From: an uncultured Muribaculaceae bacterium
GTDB lineage: Bacteria; Bacteroidota; Bacteroidia; Bacteroidales; Muribaculaceae
Length of the DNA stretch: 64,000 nt
Direction: 5' to 3'
Assembly: GCA_910586455.1 (NCBI GenBank)
Contig: CAJUHX010000001.1
Span: forward strand, 113,125 to 177,124
Shown in pieces: positions 51,540 to 60,135 of this stretch. The translations under genes and the position numbers were made by a program. Below the pieces are notes generated by a model. The model did not search any database and was not told the origin of the DNA. It was given only the letters and a program-made list of their open reading frames with translations. Numbering within the stretch: the stretch's first letter is position 1; each line of letters starts with the position of its first letter.

Positions 51540-52613
51540 ATGCGAAAATATATCTTCTTACTGCTTGCGGTGGCGGTTTGTATAGGGCTTGGCGCTTGTT
51601 CGGACCGTAGCAGCCGACTCGAAATCGAATATCTGCCGGTGCGCCTTGAGCCGGGGCAGACCGGCACGCTGGTCGGTTCCGACGGAGCTTACGCTGATGC
51701 TGAATTCAAAGGCTTTGTATCGCCTGTTGTGAACGGTTTCTTCACTGTCAAGGGAAAGAATGGTTACGATGTATACCGCTATGGCCAGGACAAGCCTGTG
51801 GAGGGCCTCTCAGATCTTTACAGGGCCGGATATATGAACGATGGGCTCATACCGATTCGCCGCCGCGACGGCGGAGAGCTGGAAGTGGCTGACGATAAAG
51901 GCAAGGTTCGCTTCAAAATGGACAGCCGGCTGAGCAGTTCGGAATACTTTACCGACGGCATGCTGCTGGTGGGCGAAGTTGACAGAGAAAGCTACCAGAC
52001 CCGCTGGGGAGCCGTGAACAGCGACGGTGAACTTACCGTGCCAATGAAGTACGATAAACTTTACCATTTCAACGAAGGCTGTGCATCGGCCAGCCTCGAC
52101 GGCAAGTGGATGCTTCTGGACTGCGACGGCGATGTGATTGCCGAGCTTGACGGAGTAGATAATGTCAGTGGCTATATGCTCGAGGGGCGTATGGTGGCTT
52201 TTAAAGGCGACCAATGTGGTTTTTGCAACCGAAGCGGAAAGTTCCGGCCGCTTGGTCAGCCGCTGAATATACTTGATTTCAACGGCAGGTATGCCATAGT
52301 AAACGATGCCTCGAAGCAGGCCTATGGAGTGATCGATACGGAAGGCGAGGCGGTGATTCCTCTGAAGTATAAATTTGTTCAGTTCTATGGCAGCGACCGC
52401 TTTCTGGCACAGCGGTCCGACGGAGTATTTCTGTTGCTCGACAGCGATGACAGTCAGCTTGCCGAAATACATGAGAAAGGTGTGCATAGCTTCAATGGCA
52501 GCACCATGTTTTTCAGCGGCGACTTTCTTGTAGCAGGCGAACCGGGCTGCTACTATCTGTACGGTGCTGACGGACGCAGACTCAACGACACACCCTTCTA
52601 TCAACTTTATTAG
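51540..52613 (+). CDS. WG-repeat-like lipoprotein
   Basis: 357 residues, lipobox GLGAC (Cys20). The body consists of irregular repeats of the WG type ('RWGAVNSDGELTVPMKYDKL', 'AYGVIDTEGEAVIPLKYKF', 'KWMLLDCDGDVIAELDG'), each about 40-50 residues with a 'G..d..G....P..Y' pattern, likely a beta-propeller-like solenoid. Function unknown; probably envelope-bound. It is followed after 32 bases by the DUF2851 gene, so they may share a transcript. Confidence 0.82.
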   Translation: MRKYIFLLLAVAVCIGLGACSDRSSRLEIEYLPVRLEPGQTGTLVGSDGAYADAEFKGFVSPVVNGFFTVKGKNGYDVYRYGQDKPVEGLSDLYRAGYMNDGLIPIRRRDGGELEVADDKGKVRFKMDSRLSSSEYFTDGMLLVGEVDRESYQTRWGAVNSDGELTVPMKYDKLYHFNEGCASASLDGKWMLLDCDGDVIAELDGVDNVSGYMLEGRMVAFKGDQCGFCNRSGKFRPLGQPLNILDFNGRYAIVNDASKQAYGVIDTEGEAVIPLKYKFVQFYGSDRFLAQRSDGVFLLLDSDDSQLAEIHEKGVHSFNGSTMFFSGDFLVAGEPGCYYLYGADGRRLNDTPFYQLY

Positions 52614-52645
52614 TACCCTGCCCCACACCTCCTGTTTGAAACGCC

Positions 52646-53929
52646 ATGGAAAAACTTATGCAGTATGTCTGGCAACACCGTCTGTGGATACCGGGACAAC
52701 TGCGTACCTCCGACGGCAGGCGGGTGAGTATTATCGACCAGGGTGTGCTTAACAACGGCTCAGGGCCCGACTTTTTCAATGCCAAGATAAACATCGACGG
52801 ACATGCCTGGGCCGGCGATGTAGAGATTCATGTGCGTGCAAGCGACTGGCACCGCCACGGACACGACGGCAACCCGGCCTACGACTCGGTGGTGCTGCAT
52901 GTGGTGGGAGTGAGCGACTGCACCATAGCCCGCAGCGACGGCGAGCAGATTCCGCAGATTGTAATGCCTTGTTCGCCCGATTTCCGGCGCCGCTACGATG
53001 CCATGGTCAACAATCCATACGACGAATTGCCTTGTGCGCGCGAATTGCCGGGACTGCCGCAGATTTACATCAGCGACTGGATAAACTCGCTGGCCCATGA
53101 GCGGCTGTACACCAAGAGCGACCGTGTGCTGCAATATGTGCAGGACAGCGGCGGCGACTGGCGCAATGCCGCATATATAACTCTGGCACGCGCACTGGGT
53201 TTCAAAACCAACAGCGAACCCTTTGAAAGGCTGGCGCGTTCGCTGCCTCTGCGGCGGCTGATGAAGCACCGCGACTCGCAGGTGACGGTTGAGGGCATGC
53301 TCTTCGGCATGGCCGGTTTTCTGGATTCGCAGACTGCCAATCCCGACCACTATGTGCAGCGTATGATTCAGGAGTACTGTTTCATGGCCGCCAAATTCGG
53401 CATGCAGCCTCCGCAGAGCATGGGCTGGAAAATGGCGCGTATGCGGCCTCAGAATTTTCCGCACCGGCGTCTGGCTTATCTGGCTGCTATGATGACCGAC
53501 GGTTTCAGCGCCGGTTCCAGGGCGCTGAGTGTGGAGAGCCTCGACGAAGCCCGAGAGCTGTTCCGTATCGACATGACCGGTTACTGGTCGCGCCGCTATA
53601 ATTTCGAGTGCGAGAAGGCCCCGACGGTGCGCGCCATGAGCGACAGTATGATAGATTCGCTTGTAATCAATATGGTTATACCTCTGCAGCATGCCTACAG
53701 CGTGGTACACGACGACGACCGACGCCGTGAGCGGGCCGTGGAGATGCTTCAGCAGATAGGCGGCGAGAGCAACGTGTACACTCGCCTGTTCGGTCAGTTA
53801 GGAATAAAATGCAGCGACGCTTTCACTTCTCAGGCTCTGATACAGCTGCGTACCACCTACTGCGACTGCCGCAAATGCCTCTACTGCCGCATAGGCCATC
53901 GTCTGCTGGCCGCCAAGGTGGCTCCGTAA
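52646..53929 (+). CDS. DUF2851 family protein
   Basis: 427 residues, no signal peptide. The opening 'MEKLMQYVWQHRLW' and 'VSIIDQGVLNNGSGPDFFNA', 'WAGDVEIHVRASDWHRHGHD' and 'YDSVVLHVVGVSDCTI' are hallmarks of DUF2851, a Bacteroidota-specific family of unknown function whose N-terminal half recalls a nuclease-like fold. The C-terminus has a Cys cluster, 'YCDCRKCLYCRIGHRLL' (C-x-C-x2-C-x2-C plus His), which could bind zinc. Ends only 5 bases from the convergent CorC/GldE-like gene. Confidence 0.9.
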   Translation: MEKLMQYVWQHRLWIPGQLRTSDGRRVSIIDQGVLNNGSGPDFFNAKINIDGHAWAGDVEIHVRASDWHRHGHDGNPAYDSVVLHVVGVSDCTIARSDGEQIPQIVMPCSPDFRRRYDAMVNNPYDELPCARELPGLPQIYISDWINSLAHERLYTKSDRVLQYVQDSGGDWRNAAYITLARALGFKTNSEPFERLARSLPLRRLMKHRDSQVTVEGMLFGMAGFLDSQTANPDHYVQRMIQEYCFMAAKFGMQPPQSMGWKMARMRPQNFPHRRLAYLAAMMTDGFSAGSRALSVESLDEARELFRIDMTGYWSRRYNFECEKAPTVRAMSDSMIDSLVINMVIPLQHAYSVVHDDDRRRERAVEMLQQIGGESNVYTRLFGQLGIKCSDAFTSQALIQLRTTYCDCRKCLYCRIGHRLLAAKVAP

Positions 53930-53934
53930 GCCCC

Positions 53935-55206
53935 TTACTCATTGGCAGGGGCGAGCGTGCTTACACGTATGAGTTCGAGGCGTGTGGCCGATTTACGCAT
54001 TATGTCGAAGCGGTACGGCTCTATCGCTACCTGCGAGCCTTCTTCCGGTATAGTGCCGGTTTCGTGCAGAATAAGGCCGGCTATGGTCTGGTAGGCATCG
54101 TCTTCGGGCAGGTCGAGGTGGAACTGCTCGTTTATGTCGGCAATCTCGCAGCGACCGCTGAATTCCCATACACCGTCGGACAGCTGCCGCGATGTCAGGC
54201 CGGTGCGGTCGTGTTCATCTTCTATGTCGCCGAATATTTCCTCCACCAGGTCTTCGAGGGTTACGAGTCCGGCGGTGCCTCCGAATTCGTCGACGATGGC
54301 TGCCACCGATTTTTTCTGTTGCAGCATGCGTCGCATCATTTTATTGGCCAGCAGGTTTTCGGGGGCGTACAGCACCGGGCGTACGTGTTCGTGCCAGTCG
54401 CTTTCGGGTTCGAAAAGCTCGCGTACGTGTATGTAGCCTGTAATATTGTCGATGTTTTCGCGGTATACAATTATTTTGCTGCGTCCGCTTTCGGTAAAGA
54501 GTTTTACGAGCTGGTCGCGGTCGGTAGAGTCGATGTTTACTGCCACAAGTTCGTTGCGCGGGGTCATGCAGTCGCGCAGGCGTGTGCTGGAGAAGTCAAG
54601 GGCGTTGCGGAAAATTTTTACTTCGTGTTCTACCTCGGTTTTCTTTTCCTCGAGTTCGTCGATGGTTGAGTCGAGATAGTTGTTTAGGTCGCCTATCGAC
54701 AGCACTCTCAGGCGCGGTTTGGTGTCTTTTACGCCCAGAATCTTCATGAGGAGTCGCGACAGCCAGGTGGCCAAAAGCGAAATCGGGTACAGAACTATAT
54801 AGAATATGTATATGGGCAGCGCCACAATCTTGAGCGAGCGGTTGGGGTTTATGCCAAACACGGTCTTGGGCATGAATTCGCCTGTAATCAGTATCACGGC
54901 GGTGGAGATAATAGTCTGGCCCAGAAGCACCAGAGTCTGTCCAAGGCCCAGTTTTTCGAGCCATGGTTCTATCAGAGCCGCCGCGCCCATACCGTAAATT
55001 ACAAGCATTATGTTGTTTCCCACCAGTATGGTACTGATGAAAAATTCGCTGTTGGCATAGAAGCGGTTGATTATCCGTGCCAGTATGCCGCCGCGTTTCA
55101 CGTCGATTTCCATGCGTACCCGGTCGGAGGTGACGAATGCCATCTCGGTGCCGGAGAACAGGCCGGAGAACAGTAGAGAAACTAATGCTATTATTAACCA
55201 GGTCAT
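53935..55206 (-). CDS. CNNM/CorC-HlyC family membrane protein (GldE-like)
   Basis: 423 residues. DUF21/CNNM membrane domain ~1-190 ('ALVSLLFSGLFSGTEMAFVT', 'STILVGNNIMLVIYGMGA', 'ITGEFMPKTVFGINPNRSLK'), a CBS pair ~205-330 ('LRDCMTPRNELVAVNIDS', 'SRSKIIVYRENIDNITGYI', 'VAAIVDEFGGTAGLVTLEDL') and a CorC/HlyC C-terminal domain ~345-415. This family is linked to Mg/Co efflux; in gliding Bacteroidota the GldE version sits in the gliding/envelope set. Last gene of the coaX-porin-lptC run, 43 bases after lptC. Confidence 0.92.
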   Translation of the reverse strand: MTWLIIALVSLLFSGLFSGTEMAFVTSDRVRMEIDVKRGGILARIINRFYANSEFFISTILVGNNIMLVIYGMGAAALIEPWLEKLGLGQTLVLLGQTIISTAVILITGEFMPKTVFGINPNRSLKIVALPIYIFYIVLYPISLLATWLSRLLMKILGVKDTKPRLRVLSIGDLNNYLDSTIDELEEKKTEVEHEVKIFRNALDFSSTRLRDCMTPRNELVAVNIDSTDRDQLVKLFTESGRSKIIVYRENIDNITGYIHVRELFEPESDWHEHVRPVLYAPENLLANKMMRRMLQQKKSVAAIVDEFGGTAGLVTLEDLVEEIFGDIEDEHDRTGLTSRQLSDGVWEFSGRCEIADINEQFHLDLPEDDAYQTIAGLILHETGTIPEEGSQVAIEPYRFDIMRKSATRLELIRVSTLAPANE

Positions 55207-55249
55207 TTTTATAGCTTGTTATATGATGAATGCCCGCTTTGTGTAGTTG

Positions 55250-55891
55250 TCATTGTGCCGCAGGGGCCCGTCGGCGTCCGGCTGCTCCGGCGGGAGCTTT
55301 GGCGTTGCTGTCGGTTTGTGTGGTCGTGGCGGCAGTGGTGCCGAACCGGTTGCGCTCTACCGGTATGATTCCGGTGGGGTGTTTCAGGTTATAGGCGTTC
55401 ATCTGCTCGTCGCTTTCAAAGCCGTAGCCTTCGAGTATATGGTCGGTGCGGACAATGTGTACAAAGGAGTCGGAGTAAACCTTGCGCGAGGTGCGGTTCC
55501 AGAACAGCTGGTTGGTGAGGAAGCTGTCGCGCATGGTGTTTACTGCCACCACGTGTCCGTCGAGCTGCCAGAGGCCTCTTGCGCTGAAAAAGCGGGCCGA
55601 GTCGCAGTCAATCGACGCCTCGGGGTTCATTTCTTTGTCGAACTGCAGCAGGTGCAGTCCGTCGGGGAAGTGCCAGTAAGGGTCTTCGGCGTCTTCGTAC
55701 ATCACCCACATCGGGGTTACTATTTTGTATCTGGTGTACCCGGAGTCGCTTACGAAGGTGTTGACGTCGGTGGTGCGCATTGTAGGGGTGCGCTCACCGG
55801 CATTGGCCACATATTCATGCTTTTCCTCACTGCAGGCCTGTGCTGTATGCAGTATGGTCGCAATGAGCAATATCAGCGGGAGGCGTCGCAT
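55250..55891 (-). CDS. lptC: LPS export protein LptC
   Basis: 213 residues from ATG 55891, overlapping the porin stop by one base (an upstream TTG is less likely). A lipoprotein-like N-terminus with 'HTAQACSEE' (Cys at ~20) replaces the usual membrane helix. 'YTRYKIVTPMWVMYEDAEDP', 'LHLLQFDKEMNPEASIDCDS', 'FSARGLWQLDGHVVAVNTMR' and 'RKVYSDSFVHIVRTDHILEG' follow the LptC beta-jellyroll pattern. LptC links the inner-membrane LptBFG extractor to LptA for LPS transport. The C-terminal 25 residues are Ala/Thr/Arg-rich and probably disordered. Confidence 0.88.
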   Translation of the reverse strand: MRRLPLILLIATILHTAQACSEEKHEYVANAGERTPTMRTTDVNTFVSDSGYTRYKIVTPMWVMYEDAEDPYWHFPDGLHLLQFDKEMNPEASIDCDSARFFSARGLWQLDGHVVAVNTMRDSFLTNQLFWNRTSRKVYSDSFVHIVRTDHILEGYGFESDEQMNAYNLKHPTGIIPVERNRFGTTAATTTQTDSNAKAPAGAAGRRRAPAAQ

Positions 55892-57144
55892 CAATAGAGT
55901 TTATTCTGGCGGAACCACATTTCGTTGAAGTTGATACCCAGAGTAACGAATATGTAGTTTTCTTTAATCATCGGGTTGGGAGTACCCTGACGTTGTTTCC
56001 ATTCGAGTCCAAGGTTTACCATGGTCTTGAAGCTTGGTACCGGCAGGCCAAAACCTATCGAGGCGCCGTATTCCTTGAGGTTGTTGCCGCGAATCTGCAG
56101 GTAGTCGCGATTCCAATAACCGCCCGCTCTGTAATGTATGCGCTTGAAGTAGTTGCCTCGGGGTGCCGGTACAAATTCACCGCCCACGGCAATTTTGTAT
56201 CGGTCGGCCAGAGCATTGTCAATATTGTTGCCTGCGGCATCGATACCGGGGAACTTGGCTTTGCTCCAGGGCTGATAGGTGAAGTCGGCCTCGAGCATCA
56301 GCCGGTTGTTCCAGCGCCAGTTGATACCGGCGCCCCAGCTTTCGGCCAGCGAGTAATTGCCGGACAGTTTCCGGGCCTCTTGTTCGGGAGCGTTTTCGAC
56401 CGAGGGGTCGTAGAAGTACTCGCGGTAGTGTCCGAGCAGTTTCTTGCCGGGTGAGTATGTGAGGCCCAGGGTAAAGGTGTTGCGTGCGATGTCGAAGTTA
56501 TATTGGGCGCCGAAGTCGAGATGGAAGTCGCGCACCTCAATTTGGCGTTCGAGCAGCGAGGTTGAGCCGGTCGAGGGGTAGGCGTAGGTATCGTTATATA
56601 TTGTGCCGAACATGTAGCTGATGTTGGCGCCGATGGAGAAGCCTTTGAACAGCCGGCCTGCCACACCTGCGTACAGCATGTTGATGCTGCCGCCGCCCTC
56701 GCGGGCCTCCGAGCCGTTATCTATCGAGTTGCCGAACGAGTAGCCTACCGACGAGTACGGCAGCACGCCTACGCTTGCACCCATGTAGCGTCCAAGAGGG
56801 AACTGCATGTTGATATAGTCGAGTCCGCCGCCTATATGGTTTTCTTTTACGCCTTCTTCATCCATCCATACCGAGGTGAAGTCCACACCCATGTCGAACA
56901 GGAAGGTCAGAGAGTCGATTCGGGCGTATGATGCAGGGTTCATCACGTTGATCTGTCGGCCTGAGTTCATGGCGTAGCCTATACCGCCCATCGACCGCTG
57001 GGCGGATGTGGCGTTATCGCGGAGCATGCCGTAGCCGTAGCGCGAGTAAGGTGTGAGAGTACCGTTCTGGGCGTGTGCGGCGAAGGCGCTTGCGCCGGCT
57101 ATGATTACGGCGGCCAATGTTTTAGCAAGAAATTTTAGCTTCAT
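55891..57144 (-). CDS. FadL-like outer-membrane porin
   Basis: 417 residues with a signal peptide ending AAHAQ. 'YSRYGYGMLRDNATSAQRSM', 'GGIGYAMNSGRQINVMNPAS' (the N-P-A-S motif of OmpP1/FadL proteins) and 'DSLTFLFDMGVDF', followed by barrel strands to 'IFVTLGINFNEMWFRQNKLY'. FadL relatives move hydrophobic compounds across the outer membrane. The start overlaps coaX by 23 bases and the stop overlaps lptC by one base, so it is translationally tied into a coaX-porin-lptC unit. Confidence 0.88.
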   Translation of the reverse strand: MKLKFLAKTLAAVIIAGASAFAAHAQNGTLTPYSRYGYGMLRDNATSAQRSMGGIGYAMNSGRQINVMNPASYARIDSLTFLFDMGVDFTSVWMDEEGVKENHIGGGLDYINMQFPLGRYMGASVGVLPYSSVGYSFGNSIDNGSEAREGGGSINMLYAGVAGRLFKGFSIGANISYMFGTIYNDTYAYPSTGSTSLLERQIEVRDFHLDFGAQYNFDIARNTFTLGLTYSPGKKLLGHYREYFYDPSVENAPEQEARKLSGNYSLAESWGAGINWRWNNRLMLEADFTYQPWSKAKFPGIDAAGNNIDNALADRYKIAVGGEFVPAPRGNYFKRIHYRAGGYWNRDYLQIRGNNLKEYGASIGFGLPVPSFKTMVNLGLEWKQRQGTPNPMIKENYIFVTLGINFNEMWFRQNKLY

Positions 57145-57862
57145 TATATGTGAGTATGCTGTTTAATCCTATTAATACGAGGTCGTGGTTTACTATACAT
57201 TCTATGCCCGTGTGGGCGGCAATCACGTCGGCCCATCCTCCGGTAAGTACCACTTTGGCGTCCGGGCCGGTGTGGCGGGCGTAGAATTCGAGTTCGGCGG
57301 CTACACCGTAAACAGCTCCTGAGCGCAAAGCCTCGCGGGTGTCGGCGCCGAACAGGGCGGTCGGGCCGTCGTAGGCATCGACCAGCGGCAGTCGGGCTGT
57401 GAAACTGTTCAAGGCCCTCAGGCGCATGCCCAGGCCGGGCGATATGTTTCCGCCGAGGTATCGGCCATCGGCCGTCACCATGTCGTAGGTGGCTGCCGAG
57501 CCTATGTCGGCCACCAATATAGGCTTTCCGCCGTAGAGGTCAAAGGCGCCCATTGCCGCGGCAATGCGGTCGGCGCCCAGGGTTTCGGGCGTGCGGTAAT
57601 TTATCTTCAGTGGCATCGGGGTGCGGCAGTTTATGTCCACGGTGTCGATGCCGTATCTTTCGAGAGTCATCAGCATGCGGGCCTGCGAATCGGCTACGCT
57701 GCACAGGGCCGCCTTTAAGGGGAGCTTGCAGCCGGCTGTCAAGTCTTTGATAGCCTGAATTTCGCCGTCGCGCACACAGAAGCGGTTTTTGATTTCACCG
57801 TTTTCCCACAGTGCGGCCTTGGTGCTTGAGTTGCCTTGATCTATGGTCAGATATGCGAACAT
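57122..57862 (-). CDS. coaX: Type III pantothenate kinase
   Basis: 246 residues from ATG 57862. First step of CoA synthesis from pantothenate, in the ASKHA-fold, PanK-III form. 'YLTIDQGNSSTKAALWENGE' is the P-loop-like phosphate 1 motif; 'ETLGADRIAAAMGAFDLYGG' has the catalytic Asp; 'ILVADIGSAATYDMVTADGR' is the second phosphate motif; 'YLGGNISPGLGMRLRAL' is the substrate lid. Cytoplasmic dimer needing a monovalent cation in known members. Overlaps the porin start by 23 bases. panB at 20.8 kb belongs to the same pathway. Confidence 0.95.
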   Translation of the reverse strand: MFAYLTIDQGNSSTKAALWENGEIKNRFCVRDGEIQAIKDLTAGCKLPLKAALCSVADSQARMLMTLERYGIDTVDINCRTPMPLKINYRTPETLGADRIAAAMGAFDLYGGKPILVADIGSAATYDMVTADGRYLGGNISPGLGMRLRALNSFTARLPLVDAYDGPTALFGADTREALRSGAVYGVAAELEFYARHTGPDAKVVLTGGWADVIAAHTGIECIVNHDLVLIGLNSILTYNEAKISC

Positions 57863-57955
57863 AAGCACAAAATTAGCAATTAGCCTTTACATACAGGCCC
57901 AAAGCTTAAAATTTAACTATTTATTAACGCAAAAAATGCTGTATGCCCATAGCCG

Positions 57956-57997
57956 ACAGGCACGGAAAGCCATACTTTTATGGCCGTCCGTGCCTGT
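57956..57997 (-). terminator. Hairpin downstream of pgi
   Basis: 11-bp stem ACAGGCACGGA / TCCGTGCCTGT enclosing a smaller GGCCAT/ATGGC-like pairing, 32 bases past the pgi stop. No adjacent U-run on the minus strand (a T-tract comes about 25 bases later). Confidence 0.45.
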
Positions 57998-58028
57998 AAA
58001 TTGCTATATGCCTGTAATTGGTGCAGGT

Positions 58029-59357
58029 TTACAGTTTTGCCTTGATTGCGGCAGTTTCGGCTTCGTAGCCGGGCTTTTCGAGCAGTGCGAACATGTTGCG
58101 CTTGTAGGCTTCGACGCCGGGCTGGTTGAACGGATTTACGTCGAGGATATAGCCCGAGATACCACAGGCGGCCTCGAAGAAGTAAATCAGCTCGCCGAGA
58201 TAGTCTTCGCGCAGGCAGGGGATGGTGATGCGCATGTTGGGCACTCCGCCGTCCACGTGGGCGATACGTGTGCCGAGTTCGGCCATCTTGTTCACTTCGT
58301 CAACTCGTTTGCCGGCTATGTAGTTGAGGCCGTCGAGATTGGCGTTGTCTGACGGAATCACTACATTGTGCTTCTGTTCGATTACCGAGATAACTGTTTC
58401 GAAGATGGTGCGTTCGCCTTCCTGAATCCACTGGCCCATGCTGTGGAGGTCGGTAGAGAAGTCGACCGATGCGGGGTATATGCCCTTGTGGTCTTTGCCC
58501 TCGCTTTCGCCGTAGAGCTGCTTCCACCATTCGCCGAAGTAGTGGAGCTTGGGATTGTAGTTGACCAGAATCTCAATTTTCTTGCCGGCGCGGTAGAGTG
58601 CGTTGCGGGTCTGCGCGTATGTGAGCGATGTGTTGTCTTTGCCTTCGAGAGTGGCACGCTCCATGCGGGCGGCGCCTGCAACGAGGGCTTCGATGTCGAA
58701 ACCGGCTACGGCTATGGGCAGCAGGCCCACGGGTGTGAGGACAGAGAATCGACCGCCTACGTTGTCGGGAATCACGTATGTCTTGTAGCCTTCTTCAGTG
58801 GCGAGGCTGCGCAGGGCACCCTTGCTTTCGTCGGTGATGGCCACTATGCGCCTGGCTGCTTCGTCGCGGCCTACCTGCTTTTCGAGCTGCTCTTTGAGCA
58901 GACGGAATGCTATGGCCGGCTCGGTGGTAGTACCCGATTTCGATATTACCACAATGCCGAACTGGCGGTCCTTGAGGTAGTCGCTGAGCTCATAAAGGTA
59001 GTCTTCGCCTATGTTTTGGCCGGCGAAGAGAACCTCGCAGCCTTCGTGGCGGTAAGCGGCGAAACTGTTGCTGAGAGCTTCGATTACAGCCTTGGCACCC
59101 AGATAGCTGCCGCCGATGCCTATGGCTACGACAACCTGACATTTGGTGCGGAGTTCTTCGGCGGTAGCCTTGATGTCGGCGAGAAGTTCGGCAGAAGTTT
59201 CAGAGGGGAGTTTTACCCAGCCGAGGAAGTCGTTGCCGGCGCCGCTGCCGCTGACGAGAGTTTTGAAAGCATCCTGAGCCACAGGGGCGAGTGAATCGAA
59301 AGCGCCGGGCTTGAGGGCACTCAAGGCGTTCTCGATGTTGAGTTCTATCTTGTCCAT
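58029..59357 (-). CDS. pgi: Glucose-6-phosphate isomerase
   Basis: 442 residues, the short form usual in Bacteroidota and Firmicutes. Interconverts glucose-6-P and fructose-6-P. 'VVAIGIGGSYLGAKAVIEAL' and 'FGIVVISKSGTTTEPAIAFR' bind the phosphate; 'VGGRFSVLTPVGLLPIAVAG' is the family signature with the active-site Arg; 'SVDFSTDLHSMGQWIQEGER' has the catalytic His/Gln region; the second signature lies at 'GVEAYKRNMFALLEKPG' with the catalytic Lys. Single-gene unit with a -7 box upstream. Confidence 0.97.
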   Translation of the reverse strand: MDKIELNIENALSALKPGAFDSLAPVAQDAFKTLVSGSGAGNDFLGWVKLPSETSAELLADIKATAEELRTKCQVVVAIGIGGSYLGAKAVIEALSNSFAAYRHEGCEVLFAGQNIGEDYLYELSDYLKDRQFGIVVISKSGTTTEPAIAFRLLKEQLEKQVGRDEAARRIVAITDESKGALRSLATEEGYKTYVIPDNVGGRFSVLTPVGLLPIAVAGFDIEALVAGAARMERATLEGKDNTSLTYAQTRNALYRAGKKIEILVNYNPKLHYFGEWWKQLYGESEGKDHKGIYPASVDFSTDLHSMGQWIQEGERTIFETVISVIEQKHNVVIPSDNANLDGLNYIAGKRVDEVNKMAELGTRIAHVDGGVPNMRITIPCLREDYLGELIYFFEAACGISGYILDVNPFNQPGVEAYKRNMFALLEKPGYEAETAAIKAKL

Positions 59358-59403
59358 ATCTAAGTTTGGTGTTTATGTTAACTATAAACGGTGAAATCAG
59401 GTG

Positions 59404-59411
59404 CAAAGTTA
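59404..59411 (-). promoter_or_regulatory. -7 box (TAACTTTG) upstream of pgi
   Basis: TAnnTTTG match 47 bases before the pgi start; no -33 TTTG at the usual distance. Confidence 0.5.
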
Positions 59412-59483
59412 CGTCAAATAGCTGGAATCGATAGCTTTTTTTTACCAAAAAGTGTTAACGGGGGTTTCTTGGGATTATGGAAC

Positions 59484-59518
59484 AAATAAAAATGGAGCAG
59501 GCAGGCCCCGCTCCATTT
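59484..59518 (-). terminator. Rho-independent terminator of the small barrel gene
   Basis: 9-bp stem AAATGGAGC / GCTCCATTT (59490-59498, 59510-59518); on the minus strand it runs into CCATTTTTATTTG. It lies about 30 bases after the stop at 59546. Confidence 0.75.
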
Positions 59519-59545
59519 AATACGTTAATATTCTTTTTCTGAAAA

Positions 59546-60109
59546 TCAGAATTTTATTCCCAGCTTTACACCGAAAATGCCGAAGTTGGCGTTGGCACTG
59601 TCAAACCCGAAATCATAGTGGGCCACGTTGCCTTCCCACATAAGACCAAGCGATACGGCAGGATTCAGTACCACACCTGCGCCGAACTCGTATGCGAAGC
59701 CATGCCAACGCTCGAAATCGCTTACGTTCATCTGGTAACCGGCGGCGAAGGTGGCGTATAGCGGTTTATCGGCCAGAACCGGGGCTGAGTTGTAACGGAT
59801 GCCGGAGAGGAAGCGCATCGACGATCCTTCTTCGAAAGCGGTGGTTGTGGAGGGTACATAGTAGGCCACACGCAGAATATCCCAGCATAAGCCGTTGCCG
59901 AAGTGGTAGCGGTAACCCAGACCTACGCTCAGGCCCAGATCGCTATCAATGTCGCCGCAGGCGACACCCAGTCCGATTTCGGAGAATATGCCTGATTTTG
60001 AAAAATTAGCATCGCTTGTGCCGAGATTGTACTCACCGGCACGCTGTGCGTTTGCGCTGAAACTCAGTGCGGCGGCAATAACTGTGATGATTGTAAGGAT
60101 TTTTCTCAT
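59546..60109 (-). CDS. Small outer-membrane beta-barrel protein
   Basis: 187 residues with a signal peptide (MRKILTIITVIAAALSFSANA). Eight or so alternating strands with glycine-aromatic turns ('FSEIGLGVACGDIDSDLGL', 'VGLGYRYHFGNGLCWDI', 'ATFAAGYQMNVSDFERWHG', 'FAYEFGAGVVLNPAVSLGL') and a C-terminal Phe ('FGVKLGIKF') fit an OmpA/OmpX-like eight-strand barrel (outer membrane beta-barrel family). No periplasmic domain. Function unknown. Located 26 bases after the TolB-like gene, probably same transcript. Confidence 0.85.
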   Translation of the reverse strand: MRKILTIITVIAAALSFSANAQRAGEYNLGTSDANFSKSGIFSEIGLGVACGDIDSDLGLSVGLGYRYHFGNGLCWDILRVAYYVPSTTTAFEEGSSMRFLSGIRYNSAPVLADKPLYATFAAGYQMNVSDFERWHGFAYEFGAGVVLNPAVSLGLMWEGNVAHYDFGFDSANANFGIFGVKLGIKF

Positions 60110-60135
60110 TGCTAATATGTGTTTGGTTGGTTATA

